A stretch of DNA of 25,787 nucleotides from UBA4716 sp002438865 (GTDB taxonomy: Bacteria > Bacillota > Clostridia > UBA1381), in contig CALERO010000060.1 in NCBI GenBank assembly GCA_937907325.1, positions 1 to 25,787 of the forward strand. Direction: 5' to 3'. The stretch's first letter is position 1. Each line of letters opens with the position of its first letter. Position numbers and translations under genes: made by a program. The notes below the pieces were generated by a model. The model was not told the DNA's origin and did no database searches. It saw only the letters and a list, made by a program, of their open reading frames with translations. Shown here piece by piece: positions 17,332-25,564 of this stretch.

Positions 17332-19566
17332 ATGAGATATAATGAACTGCGTAATGAAATTAAAATTTATTACAGTACAACATCGTATGTGAATGCCAAA
17401 AAATACTTGGAGGTTGGCACAAAAAAACTGGATGAGCTGTATAATGAGAACTTGTCAGCATATGATATGAAAGTTTTGCAATACAAAATGATTACTGATA
17501 TTATGGAGCCTGTCTTGTTTGAAAATGCACCGTTCTATTATGAAACGGGAATTATTCCGGGATTTTCGGACGGAACAAGGGATTATCGTGGAAACAAGCA
17601 TATCGGCGGTTGGACCTATTGGAAAAACTACCATAAGTTCATAGAGCAAGATAAGGAATTATGGGATTTAACCAATCGTCAGCGAAGCGAACTGTTTTAT
17701 TTAATATGTGGTGCATATAACGATGATGCACAGCATTTCCTGGTAAATTGCAGACCAATTTTTGAAAAAGGTTTGAAAGGTGTATATAAAGATGCGCAAG
17801 ATGCAGCAAACAGCACAGACAATGCTTCGGAAAAGCAGTTTTTATCCGCAGTGTGTGAGGGACTTTTATGCGTGAAAAAAATAAGTGAGAAATTTGCGGA
17901 TAAGGCTGATGAACTGTTAAGAACGCAACCTGACAATATAAATCTGAAACGAATTTCGGTTTCTGCAAGGCGCTGCCCGTGGGAAAAACCAGAATCATTT
18001 TATGAAGCGTTAAATACATATGCTTTTATGCGAAAGGTTATTGGTTCTCTCGAGGGCATTGGTCCCAATTCATTCGGTCGTGTCGATATGGATTTATTGC
18101 CTTTTTACGAGGCGGATATAAAGTCCGGCAAAATAACAAAAGATGAGGCGTTTGAGTTGATTTCGCAGTTTTTAATCATTTTCGACTGTCACTATGACCA
18201 TGATATGAAAATGGAAAGCTATGCCGACCATGAACTGGAAAATACATATGTTCTTGGCGGCTGTGACAAAGACGGAAATTCGCTGTTTAATGAAATCACA
18301 AAAATGTTTCTGAAAGCCAATACCGAAGAAAAAATCATCTTCCCGAAAATCAAATGCCGCTTTTCGTCAAACTCACCGAAAGAATATCTTGATTTGATAG
18401 ACGAACCGGTGATACATGGAACAAGTACAATTCTCTATCAAAATGATGATGCGACAATTCCGGCACTTATAAGAAGCGGTGTATCTGAAGAAGATGCAAG
18501 AGATTATATTGTTTCGGGCTGCTGGGGGATGAATGAAAATTGCTGTGGTACACAAGACGGCGCAAATTATACAAACCTTTTAAAAGTTTTTGAATACCAA
18601 ATTCATAATCGTACTGATATGATGAATGAAGTCGGTATGCAATTTAATGCCATTGATGATGCAGAGAATTTTGATGAAGTATATAAAATAACCTGCGATA
18701 ATATAAATATACTTTTTAAGGAAAGAAACAGAATTACGGCATTGGGCGGACACATGTGGGAGCAGGTTGATCCGCTGCCGATTTTCTCATCGCTGTTTGG
18801 CGACTGTATAAAAAACAGACGTGATTTTACAAACAGCGGTGCAAGGTATAATGATGAATGTTATATGTGTGTAGGATTTCCGAATATTGTCGATTCTCTT
18901 TTAGCGATTAAAACGCTTTGCTTTGACAAAAAGAAATATACACTGAAAGCAATGCTTAATGCAGTCAGAAACAACTGGAACGGATATGATGAAATGCGCC
19001 TTGACGCAATACAATGCTGCGGCTGGGGTGACGGAAGTGAAGAATCTTGTGCTTTGGCAAAGAGATTTAATACAGACCTTTACAATATGCTGTCAGAACT
19101 TCAAGGTCAATATGGCGGAAAAGTAAATTTGGGACATCTGACATATACCGAAATAAGATTTTGGGGAGAAAAAACGCTCGCCACGCCGGACGGAAGATAC
19201 AACGGCGAATATCTTTCGCAGGGACTTACACCGTCAAGACTTAAAAAAATTCCGTTTGTTACTGATGTAATAAATTCTATGGTGGCATTGGATAAAACAG
19301 AGCTTGCGGGTGATAATGTGCTGAATATAATTCTTCCCGGTACGACACCTCTTGACGTATGCGAGGCATTTTTGCGAACAGCGGCAAGGACCGCAGTTGA
19401 ATCGCTTCAGCTGAACTGCGTATCAAAGGAAACATTGCTTGACGCACAGAAACATCCCGAAAAATATCCCGACTTAATTGTAAGAGTTTGCGGATTTTCG
19501 GCTAAGTTCACGTCACTTTCTCCGGAATGGCAGCAAGAGGTTATTACAAGGAATTTCTACGAGTAA
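17332..19566 (+). CDS. Glycyl radical enzyme 2, unusual GCWG active-site loop
   Basis: A 744-residue GRE. The radical loop IVRVCGFSAKF (Gly721) is canonical, and ATPDGRYNGEYLS (617-629) is shared with GRE1 and GRE3. The active-site loop reads VSGCWGMNENCCGTQ: Cys397 aligns with the thiyl Cys, but Gly399 stands where eliminating GREs have Glu, so the usual catalytic base is absent. A second Cys pair follows at 404-405, which recalls the paired Cys of pyruvate formate-lyase, though the spacing differs. Overall similarity to GRE1 and GRE3 is low outside these blocks, so it is probably a separate subfamily with a different reaction. The gene stands alone: no activase is in its unit, so it must rely on activase 1, activase 2 or one elsewhere. 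AAGGAGAG is 7 bases before the ATG. An AraC gene flanks it on each side. Confidence 0.9.
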   Translation: MRYNELRNEIKIYYSTTSYVNAKKYLEVGTKKLDELYNENLSAYDMKVLQYKMITDIMEPVLFENAPFYYETGIIPGFSDGTRDYRGNKHIGGWTYWKNYHKFIEQDKELWDLTNRQRSELFYLICGAYNDDAQHFLVNCRPIFEKGLKGVYKDAQDAANSTDNASEKQFLSAVCEGLLCVKKISEKFADKADELLRTQPDNINLKRISVSARRCPWEKPESFYEALNTYAFMRKVIGSLEGIGPNSFGRVDMDLLPFYEADIKSGKITKDEAFELISQFLIIFDCHYDHDMKMESYADHELENTYVLGGCDKDGNSLFNEITKMFLKANTEEKIIFPKIKCRFSSNSPKEYLDLIDEPVIHGTSTILYQNDDATIPALIRSGVSEEDARDYIVSGCWGMNENCCGTQDGANYTNLLKVFEYQIHNRTDMMNEVGMQFNAIDDAENFDEVYKITCDNINILFKERNRITALGGHMWEQVDPLPIFSSLFGDCIKNRRDFTNSGARYNDECYMCVGFPNIVDSLLAIKTLCFDKKKYTLKAMLNAVRNNWNGYDEMRLDAIQCCGWGDGSEESCALAKRFNTDLYNMLSELQGQYGGKVNLGHLTYTEIRFWGEKTLATPDGRYNGEYLSQGLTPSRLKKIPFVTDVINSMVALDKTELAGDNVLNIILPGTTPLDVCEAFLRTAARTAVESLQLNCVSKETLLDAQKHPEKYPDLIVRVCGFSAKFTSLSPEWQQEVITRNFYE

Positions 19567-19568
19567 CA

Positions 19569-20360
19569 TCATATGTAATCGACAGGGTATTGTGAGGGAG
19601 AAAATCCTGTTTGCTTTTTGAACACGTTTGAAAAGTAATATGCATTGGAAAAACCGCACATTTCCGCAATTTCCGAAATCGACCGACGGTTTGTGACAAG
19701 CAGTTCTTTTGCGTAATCGATCCGCATCTTTGTCACAAACCTCACCGGAGACATTTTAAATGTATTTTTGAACAATTTGCTGAAATAAGCATATTCCAGT
19801 CCGGTGGTATGGCAAAGCTCCTTATAGTTAAAATCGGGGTTTTTATAATTTGCTGCAATATATTCATGTGCTTTTTGCATATACTTTTTTTGTGTACCGG
19901 ACAAGTAAGATTGTTGCTGCTTTTGAAAGGTTGATATAATATCATAGAACAGCATCATTGAGGAGGCGTAATATCCGACATCTTTTTTTTGCCATGTATC
20001 TAAAAGCTTTATAAATTTGTCTTTTAGATTTTCGTTGTTAAACAGACCTATCGGATGATTGGGCATTGGCGAATCGGTGTCAAAGTAAACATCAATGCAG
20101 GAGGCGTATTCGGAAATGTGTTGTACTGTATATCTCCCATGAGTTTGCCCGCACGGCATATAACGTATAGAACCGGTACAGTCGTGAATTTCAACCCCAT
20201 CAACAATAGTGGTGTTCTCGCCGGATAAATAAAACACAATTTCGTAGGTGTTGAAAAAAGTTCCATACTCTTTAATGCTTAACGGTTCTGCGTATCCGCT
20301 GTATTTTTCAACAGAATAAATTTTATTTATATGGATTGTTTCACAGTCAAATAAATTCAT
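19569..20360 (-). CDS. AraC-family transcriptional regulator 3, next to GRE3
   Basis: A 263-residue regulator with a cupin-like sensor half (EIVFYLSGENTTIVDGVEI, then IRYMPCGQTHGRYTV) and a C-terminal double helix-turn-helix (YKELCHTTGLEYAYFSKLF; SEIAEMCGFSNAYYFSNVF). The start at 20360 is fixed by GGAGGAG (rc of 20367-20373) 6 bases upstream; longer readings would begin with TTG inside that ribosome site. It diverges from the GRE3 operon over 158 bases and probably controls it. Its stop lies 2 bases from the GRE2 stop on the other strand, so transcripts of the two genes should overlap unless termination happens inside the coding regions. Confidence 0.9.
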   Translation of the reverse strand: MNLFDCETIHINKIYSVEKYSGYAEPLSIKEYGTFFNTYEIVFYLSGENTTIVDGVEIHDCTGSIRYMPCGQTHGRYTVQHISEYASCIDVYFDTDSPMPNHPIGLFNNENLKDKFIKLLDTWQKKDVGYYASSMMLFYDIISTFQKQQQSYLSGTQKKYMQKAHEYIAANYKNPDFNYKELCHTTGLEYAYFSKLFKNTFKMSPVRFVTKMRIDYAKELLVTNRRSISEIAEMCGFSNAYYFSNVFKKQTGFSPSQYPVDYI

Positions 20361-20392
20361 AAAACACTCCTCCAAAAGCTTTGATTAAAGCA

Positions 20393-20421
20393 ATTATAGC
20401 ATATAAATACGCTTTTTTCAA
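20393..20421 (-). promoter_or_regulatory. Predicted promoter of AraC regulator 3
   Basis: Minus strand: TTGAAA (rc of 20416-20421), 17-base spacer, TATAAT (rc of 20393-20398) with an extended -10 (TGCTATAAT). It points at the AraC3 start 32 bases further on. Confidence 0.75.
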
Positions 20422-20443
20422 TATAAAAAATAATTGTAATAAC

Positions 20444-20487
20444 AAACTATAAAAGCATAATAATTTTTATTTACTATTAAATAGTTT
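20444..20487. promoter_or_regulatory. Candidate operator repeats (ACTAT/ATAGT) at the GRE3 promoter
   Basis: AAACTAT (20444-20450) is inverted as ATAGTTT (20481-20487), and a compact palindrome with arms ACTAT and ATAGT (20473-20485) overlaps the -35 and spacer of the GRE3 promoter. The region is very AT-rich, so chance is a real alternative. Confidence 0.25.
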
Positions 20488-20497
20488 TTGATATAAT
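20470..20497 (+). promoter_or_regulatory. Predicted promoter of the GRE3 operon
   Basis: TTTACT (20470-20475), 16-base spacer, TATAAT (20492-20497) with an extended -10 (TGATATAAT); AAGGAGA follows at 20504-20510, 8 bases before the GRE3 ATG. The expected leader is very short, so transcription would begin in or next to the ribosome site. Confidence 0.65.
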
Positions 20498-20518
20498 AAA
20501 AAAAAGGAGATAAGAGTT

Positions 20519-22630
20519 ATGAATAAAAGAATTGGAGAACTAACAAAACTGACGTTGAATGGAAAAATGTATGTTGAGCCGGTAAAAACAAAATTTGACC
20601 GAATGGATTTGTTTTTAAGTGAGCAAGAAAGAGATGTGAAAAGAATATGTGAGTATATTTTGAACCAGCAGCCGCTGATAACAAAATACTCAAGATTTAC
20701 AGGACTTTTCAGATTTGACGGAAGCGTTATAGGAGATGTTTTTACAAGGTCAGGACATAAAAATACCGCTGAAACGTTAGAGGCTTTTTATTGTAAAAGT
20801 ATCGATAATCTTTCCAGTATGGATTGGCAGCACGGAACATCGGATTATAGAAAAGTATTATCTGTGGGAATTGTAGGAATTATATCGGATATTGACAAGT
20901 CTATATCAAATCATACCGAACAGAATAAGATTGATTTTTTAAAAGGACTTAAAAAAATAGCGGAGACTTTTATACTATGGATAAAGAAATGTGCAGTTCA
21001 GGTATCGGATTATTCAAAAAACGTTGAGGAATCGGATTATCGTAAAAACCTCGAAAAGCTTTCTTCAGCGCTTTTAAATATATCGGAAAATGCACCAAGA
21101 AATTTTTATGAAGCGGTTTTGACTATATATGTTTGTTTTAGTATGAATCCTGACTCTTTCGGAACTTTAGATAGATATTTGTCGGACTTTTATTTTAATG
21201 ATATTTCCGATGAGACTTTAACAAAGGAAGAGGCAAAGGCATATTTGCAGGAGCTCTTCCTAATGGTGCAGGCTTATACGTATAAAGATTCCGAGAACTT
21301 TACAAAAGGCGGGCAATCTCATTTTTGCGTAGGCGGGCGTGATGAGAACGGCAGGGATTGTTATAACCAAGTGTCTCAGCTTATTATAGAAAGCTTAATG
21401 GAGCTTGATACTCATATCCCCGAAGTTTCCTTAAGGTGGACAAATGATACTCCGAGAGTGGTTTTTAAGGATATTCTTGAATGTGAGAAAAATGATAAAA
21501 ACAAACGGATTGCATTTACAAATGATGACAGGAGAATTGAAGCGTATACGAATATATGCGGTTTGCCGTATAAAGAGGCAATCAATTATACCTTGGTGGG
21601 ATGCAACGAACCGGCTGTTTTGGGTGGAATGTGTGCGAGCACATCTCATGCTAATCTTGCCCATTCCATAGAATATGTCATGCACCATCGCAGTAAAGAA
21701 ATAGTAGAAGTAAAAACCTTTGAAGAATTTTATGAAATTTTTAAAGAGCAGCTGTATAAAGATTTGGATAAGATATATTATTACGATGATTTATACAATT
21801 TACAACGTGCAAAAGACATTAACTATGTTAGCTGTCTGTTTCTTAATGGGTGTATTGAAAATGGTAAAAGTATCACACAAGGCGGGGTGAACTATGCAAT
21901 TTCAAATATTATGTTTTTGGGTAATGTTACCGTGATAGACAGTCTTGCGATAATAAAACAATTTGTTTTTGATGAAAAGTTGGTGACAATGCAGGAATTG
22001 ATTGACGCATTAAAAAATAATTGGGTGGGATATGAAAATCTAAAGACGAGTATTTCAAAACACGGCGAATTTTTCGGTAATGATGATGACACCTCAAATT
22101 ATGCGGCAAAACTTCTCTATGATACTCTTTTTAAATATATTAAAAAGAAAAAAACGGTTTTTGGTTATCCGGCTTTGATAGGTGATCATACTGGTTATCA
22201 GCTGCATTTTAAATGGTTTGGCGAGGGCACAAAGGCAACGCCGGACGGAAGATATAATGGAGAGCCGTTAAGCTACGGAATTTCTCAGGATAATTGTAAG
22301 CTTAAAAACGGATTGACAGCGCTTATGAATTCAATATCAAAATTTGATACTAACGGAATTTCGAGCGCAACCGTTACTAATTTTACATTAGATAAGCTTT
22401 ATGTTGAGGATAATAATTATTTTGAAAAAACGGTTGATATGCTTGAAACGTATTTTAAAAACGGAGGTATTCAGTTTCAGCTTAACTATATGAGCCACGA
22501 GGAATTATTGGCGGCAAAAGCTGCCCCCGAAAAATACAAAAATCTGAAAGTGAGAGTGACAGGATATTCTGATTATTTTACAAATCTTAACAGAGCAATT
22601 CAGGATTCCGTTATTAAAAGATATAAATAA
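20519..22630 (+). CDS. Glycyl radical enzyme 3 (GCNEP active-site type, unknown substrate)
   Basis: A 703-residue GRE, the shortest complete one here and short for the family. The loop TLVGCNEPAV has the thiyl Cys362 and Glu364 in the GCxEP form of eliminating GREs such as glycerol dehydratase and choline lyase. The C-terminal radical loop KVRVTGYSDYF carries Gly682 in the classic RVxGYSxxF form. KATPDGRYNGEPLS (572-585) and NNWVGYENL (500-508) are shared with GRE1. A dehydration or C-C/C-X bond cleavage is the likely chemistry; the substrate is unknown. It opens an operon with an activase, an SGNH esterase, a serine hydrolase and a paralogous GRE, which points to an acylated or esterified precursor. 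Extended -10 promoter and AAGGAGA lie upstream. Confidence 0.93.
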   Translation: MNKRIGELTKLTLNGKMYVEPVKTKFDRMDLFLSEQERDVKRICEYILNQQPLITKYSRFTGLFRFDGSVIGDVFTRSGHKNTAETLEAFYCKSIDNLSSMDWQHGTSDYRKVLSVGIVGIISDIDKSISNHTEQNKIDFLKGLKKIAETFILWIKKCAVQVSDYSKNVEESDYRKNLEKLSSALLNISENAPRNFYEAVLTIYVCFSMNPDSFGTLDRYLSDFYFNDISDETLTKEEAKAYLQELFLMVQAYTYKDSENFTKGGQSHFCVGGRDENGRDCYNQVSQLIIESLMELDTHIPEVSLRWTNDTPRVVFKDILECEKNDKNKRIAFTNDDRRIEAYTNICGLPYKEAINYTLVGCNEPAVLGGMCASTSHANLAHSIEYVMHHRSKEIVEVKTFEEFYEIFKEQLYKDLDKIYYYDDLYNLQRAKDINYVSCLFLNGCIENGKSITQGGVNYAISNIMFLGNVTVIDSLAIIKQFVFDEKLVTMQELIDALKNNWVGYENLKTSISKHGEFFGNDDDTSNYAAKLLYDTLFKYIKKKKTVFGYPALIGDHTGYQLHFKWFGEGTKATPDGRYNGEPLSYGISQDNCKLKNGLTALMNSISKFDTNGISSATVTNFTLDKLYVEDNNYFEKTVDMLETYFKNGGIQFQLNYMSHEELLAAKAAPEKYKNLKVRVTGYSDYFTNLNRAIQDSVIKRYK

Positions 22631-22641
22631 GGGTGAAAAAA

Positions 22642-23481
22642 ATGAAAGCTACAATTTTTGATATTCAGAGAAATTCTTTTGTTGACGGACCCGGAATAAG
22701 AACAACAGTGTTTTTCAAAGGCTGTAATCTGCGCTGTAAATGGTGTCATAATCCCGAAAGTCAGTCAGAGCAAAGGCAAATGATGTATTATAAGGATAAA
22801 TGTATCGACTGCGGCAAATGTGCCGAGGTTTGTACTCATCAATTAAAAAAATGTGATTTCTGCGGCAAATGCGAGCTTTACTGCCCTGCCGACGCAAGAA
22901 AAATATGCGGCAAGGAATACAGCGTCGATGAGGTTTTTAACGAAATCGCAAAGGATAAAATATTTTATGAAAATTCCGGCGGCGGTGCGACTTTTTCCGG
23001 CGGTGAATGTATGCTGCAAACAGATTTTTTGTGTGAAATTCTGAAAAAATGCAAAGAGAACGGCATACATACGGCGGTTGATACGGCGGGGAACGTACCG
23101 TGGGAATATTTTGAGAAGATATTGCCGTATGCGGATTTGTTTTTGTATGACATCAAGGCAATCTCGGACGAACTGCACAAACAAGGGACGGGAGTATCAA
23201 ACAGGCTCATACTCGAAAATCTGGAGAAATTGTCCGGTAAAAGGGAGATAATAGTGCGAATACCGCTGATAGGCGGATTTAACGACAGCGAAACGGAGAT
23301 TTCGGGTATTGCGGAATTTTTGAAGCATATAAAGTGCGAAAAGGTCGAGCTTTTGCCGTATCATGCAATGGGCGAGCATAAATATGAAGCGCTTAACATA
23401 GCGTACGAAAAATACCATGCGCCGGATAAAATGGAGAAATTTAGGGAAATATTCGGAGAAAAAAATGATTATAAAAAATGA
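22642..23481 (+). CDS. Glycyl radical enzyme activating enzyme 2 (radical SAM)
   Basis: A 279-residue activase. VDGPGIRTTVFFKGC is the family N-terminus, CNLRCKWC (Cys28, 32, 35) holds the SAM cluster, and two further cluster sites follow: CIDCGKCAEVC (54-64) and CDFCGKCELYC (71-81). The two ferredoxin sites are only 6 residues apart, against 16 in activase 1, so the insert is compact. FSGGECMLQ and the TGVSNRLILENL segment are as expected. It follows GRE3 directly (11 bases) and probably activates GRE3 and GRE4. The ATG at 22642 is chosen over a GTG at 22633 because AAGGGTG (22629-22635) is spaced correctly for the ATG. Its 3' end overlaps the next gene by 17 bases. Confidence 0.93.
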   Translation: MKATIFDIQRNSFVDGPGIRTTVFFKGCNLRCKWCHNPESQSEQRQMMYYKDKCIDCGKCAEVCTHQLKKCDFCGKCELYCPADARKICGKEYSVDEVFNEIAKDKIFYENSGGGATFSGGECMLQTDFLCEILKKCKENGIHTAVDTAGNVPWEYFEKILPYADLFLYDIKAISDELHKQGTGVSNRLILENLEKLSGKREIIVRIPLIGGFNDSETEISGIAEFLKHIKCEKVELLPYHAMGEHKYEALNIAYEKYHAPDKMEKFREIFGEKNDYKK

Positions 23482-24454
23482 TGAAATAAAAAAGTATATA
23501 TCAGGAGTGGTTTACTTTGATGAAAAAGACGGTTTTCTTTTTCCGAGAAGATTTACGAAAAAACAGCTTGACTATATTTCGGACAACGACTTTCTATTTC
23601 CGAGAAGCAAAATGACGGCAGGTGTAGTATTGGAATTTTGCGGAAATACACGGAATATATCTTTTGATGCAATATTTTTGGAAACATCACGGAATTATTA
23701 TTCTTTCGACATCTATGTTGACGGCATACAGCAGTTGAGATTTGCAAAGAGCAGTGTCAAAATCGGCTCAAGTGAACATATAACGTTTAAGCTTGCGGAC
23801 GGTAAGAAAAAAGTTCAAATATATTTTCCGTGTCTTTTTGAAACGGAAATTAAAAATTTTTGCATAGATGACAATGCGGAAATGACAACGCTTAAAAAAG
23901 ATGCGTCCTTTCTGTTTTTCGGAGATTCGATAACACACGGATATGCCACACGATTTACGTCCTTGACATATGCCAATATTTTGCCTCGTTTGTTTAATGC
24001 CAAAGCATTGAATCAGGCAATAGCAGGGGATATATTTAATGTAAATAATCTTGATGAAAGCTTGGATTTTAAGCCTGATATTATTTTTGTTGCCTACGGT
24101 ACAAACGACTGGTGGAGCGGAAGAGACATCGTCGATACCGCAAGAAAATATTTTGACAAGCTGACGGCAATATATCCGCAAAGCAGTATATGCGCAATTC
24201 TGCCGATATACAGGCTTGACTCCGAATCGGAGCAGGAAATGGCGGTATTGACGTTTGCGGAATTCAGAAATTTGCTGAAAAAATTATGTGAAGGATATAA
24301 AAATATAAAGGTTATTGACAGTTGGAATTTTGTTCCGCATTTTTCTGATTTTTACGAAGACGGTTTTCTACATCCGAATGATATGGGGTTCGTGTTTTAT
24401 GCGGACGCATTAGGAAAGTATATTGTTGATAATGGTTTATATCAGAAAATTTGA
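23465..24454 (+). CDS. SGNH-family esterase 2 with N-terminal beta domain
   Basis: A 329-residue two-domain protein: a beta-sandwich half (about 1-145) and an SGNH hydrolase with LFFGDSITHGY (Ser155), NQAIAGD (block II Gly), AYGTNDWW (Asn214) and DGFLHPND (Asp299, His303). All catalytic residues are present. The architecture is that of sugar or small-molecule deacylases, similar in plan to the esterase at 9393-10400 but clearly different in sequence. No signal peptide is visible. GGAG at 23455-23458 fixes the start inside the end of the activase gene, so the genes are coupled. Its place in a GRE operon suggests it frees the GRE substrate, or trims a side group, before or after the radical step. 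Confidence 0.87.
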   Translation: MIIKNDEIKKYISGVVYFDEKDGFLFPRRFTKKQLDYISDNDFLFPRSKMTAGVVLEFCGNTRNISFDAIFLETSRNYYSFDIYVDGIQQLRFAKSSVKIGSSEHITFKLADGKKKVQIYFPCLFETEIKNFCIDDNAEMTTLKKDASFLFFGDSITHGYATRFTSLTYANILPRLFNAKALNQAIAGDIFNVNNLDESLDFKPDIIFVAYGTNDWWSGRDIVDTARKYFDKLTAIYPQSSICAILPIYRLDSESEQEMAVLTFAEFRNLLKKLCEGYKNIKVIDSWNFVPHFSDFYEDGFLHPNDMGFVFYADALGKYIVDNGLYQKI

Positions 24455-24469
24455 TTGGAGGAAAAGAAA

Positions 24470-25555
24470 ATGTTTACAATACTAACAAATTTATTGGACA
24501 GCTTTTTTGAAATGGGAATCCCATTCTATGATTGCATGGTGATGAAAGACGGAAAATGTGTGTATCGTCATGCAAATGGTTATACAGATGTAAATAAAAA
24601 GATGGAGGTGACGGGCAAGGAGCTTTATAATATTTATTCATGCTCAAAGCTGATTACCTGCACTGCGGCGTTGCAATTGTTTGAAAATGACTTATTTAAG
24701 CTTGATGATGAGCTGTGCCGATATATGCCGGAATTTGAAAACATGACGGTTGCGGACGGAGATAGTGTAAGACCAGCGAAAAATAAAATAACAATACGGC
24801 AATTGTTTACGATGACAGCAGGATTCAGCTACGATTTAAACTCCTACATGCTTGAAAAATGCCGCAGGGAAACTAATGGGGAATGTCCGACACGTGAAGC
24901 AATGAAATATCTGGCGAAAGAGCCGCTTTTGTTTGAACCTGGGTATCGGTGGGAATACAGCCTGTGCCATGACGTTTTGGCGGCATTGGTTGAGGTGATT
25001 TCAGGCATGACATTTGGTAAATATGTTAAAAAGAATATTTTTGACGTGTGCGGAATGGGAAGTTCGTCTTTTCTGATTGATAAAAAAGATATAAATAAGA
25101 TTGTTAATCAATATAAATATAATCCCGAAACCGACAATGTTGAGGAATGCGCAAAGAACAGTGTATACAGAATAGGAACAAAGTATGAAAGCGGCGGAGC
25201 AGGCTGTGTATCGACGGTTGAAGATTACATAAAATTTCTTGAAGCAATCCGCACATATAAGCTTTTGAAAAAAGAAACGGTTGACCTGCTATCGACCAAT
25301 CAGCTGACAAAGGAACAAATAGAAATGCCGACATATTGGGTGCAGGGTAAGCGCGGATTCGGACTTGGGCAGCAATGTCTGACGACGGAAAATCCAAGAC
25401 CTGATTTCGGCTGGGGCGGAGCTGCCGGAGCACATTATTTCATAGACCGTACGAATAATATAACGGCATATTTCGGAACTCATGTACTGGGATATGAAAA
25501 ATTCCAGCAGACAAGAACAAAAATAACGGATACTATACAAGAAATCTATAAGTGA
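24470..25555 (+). CDS. Beta-lactamase-fold serine hydrolase (class C / esterase type)
   Basis: A 361-residue protein of the beta-lactamase-related serine hydrolases. YSCSKLIT has the SxxK motif (Ser57, Lys60); WEYSLC holds the Tyr of the second motif, which in most relatives is YxN or YSN and here lacks the Asn; FGWGGAAGAHYFID is the end motif usual for this group. Without a signal peptide it is probably a cytoplasmic esterase or amidase, not a drug-resistance enzyme. GGAGG at 24457-24461 is 8 bases before the ATG; the gene begins 15 bases after the SGNH esterase. Two hydrolases of different fold between two GREs suggest a pathway that handles ester- or amide-linked substrates. Confidence 0.85.
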   Translation: MFTILTNLLDSFFEMGIPFYDCMVMKDGKCVYRHANGYTDVNKKMEVTGKELYNIYSCSKLITCTAALQLFENDLFKLDDELCRYMPEFENMTVADGDSVRPAKNKITIRQLFTMTAGFSYDLNSYMLEKCRRETNGECPTREAMKYLAKEPLLFEPGYRWEYSLCHDVLAALVEVISGMTFGKYVKKNIFDVCGMGSSSFLIDKKDINKIVNQYKYNPETDNVEECAKNSVYRIGTKYESGGAGCVSTVEDYIKFLEAIRTYKLLKKETVDLLSTNQLTKEQIEMPTYWVQGKRGFGLGQQCLTTENPRPDFGWGGAAGAHYFIDRTNNITAYFGTHVLGYEKFQQTRTKITDTIQEIYK

Positions 25556-25564
25556 GGGATTGTC

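Noticed and set aside
17332..19566. GRE2 as a pyruvate formate-lyase because of its Cys-Cys pair
   Set aside because: The pair lies 7-8 residues after the aligned Cys397 in a different motif, and the rest of the sequence has no other PFL signature I can recognise.
24470..25555. Antibiotic-resistance beta-lactamase
   Set aside because: No signal peptide, the second motif departs from YxN, and the operon context is metabolic; an esterase-like role is more likely.
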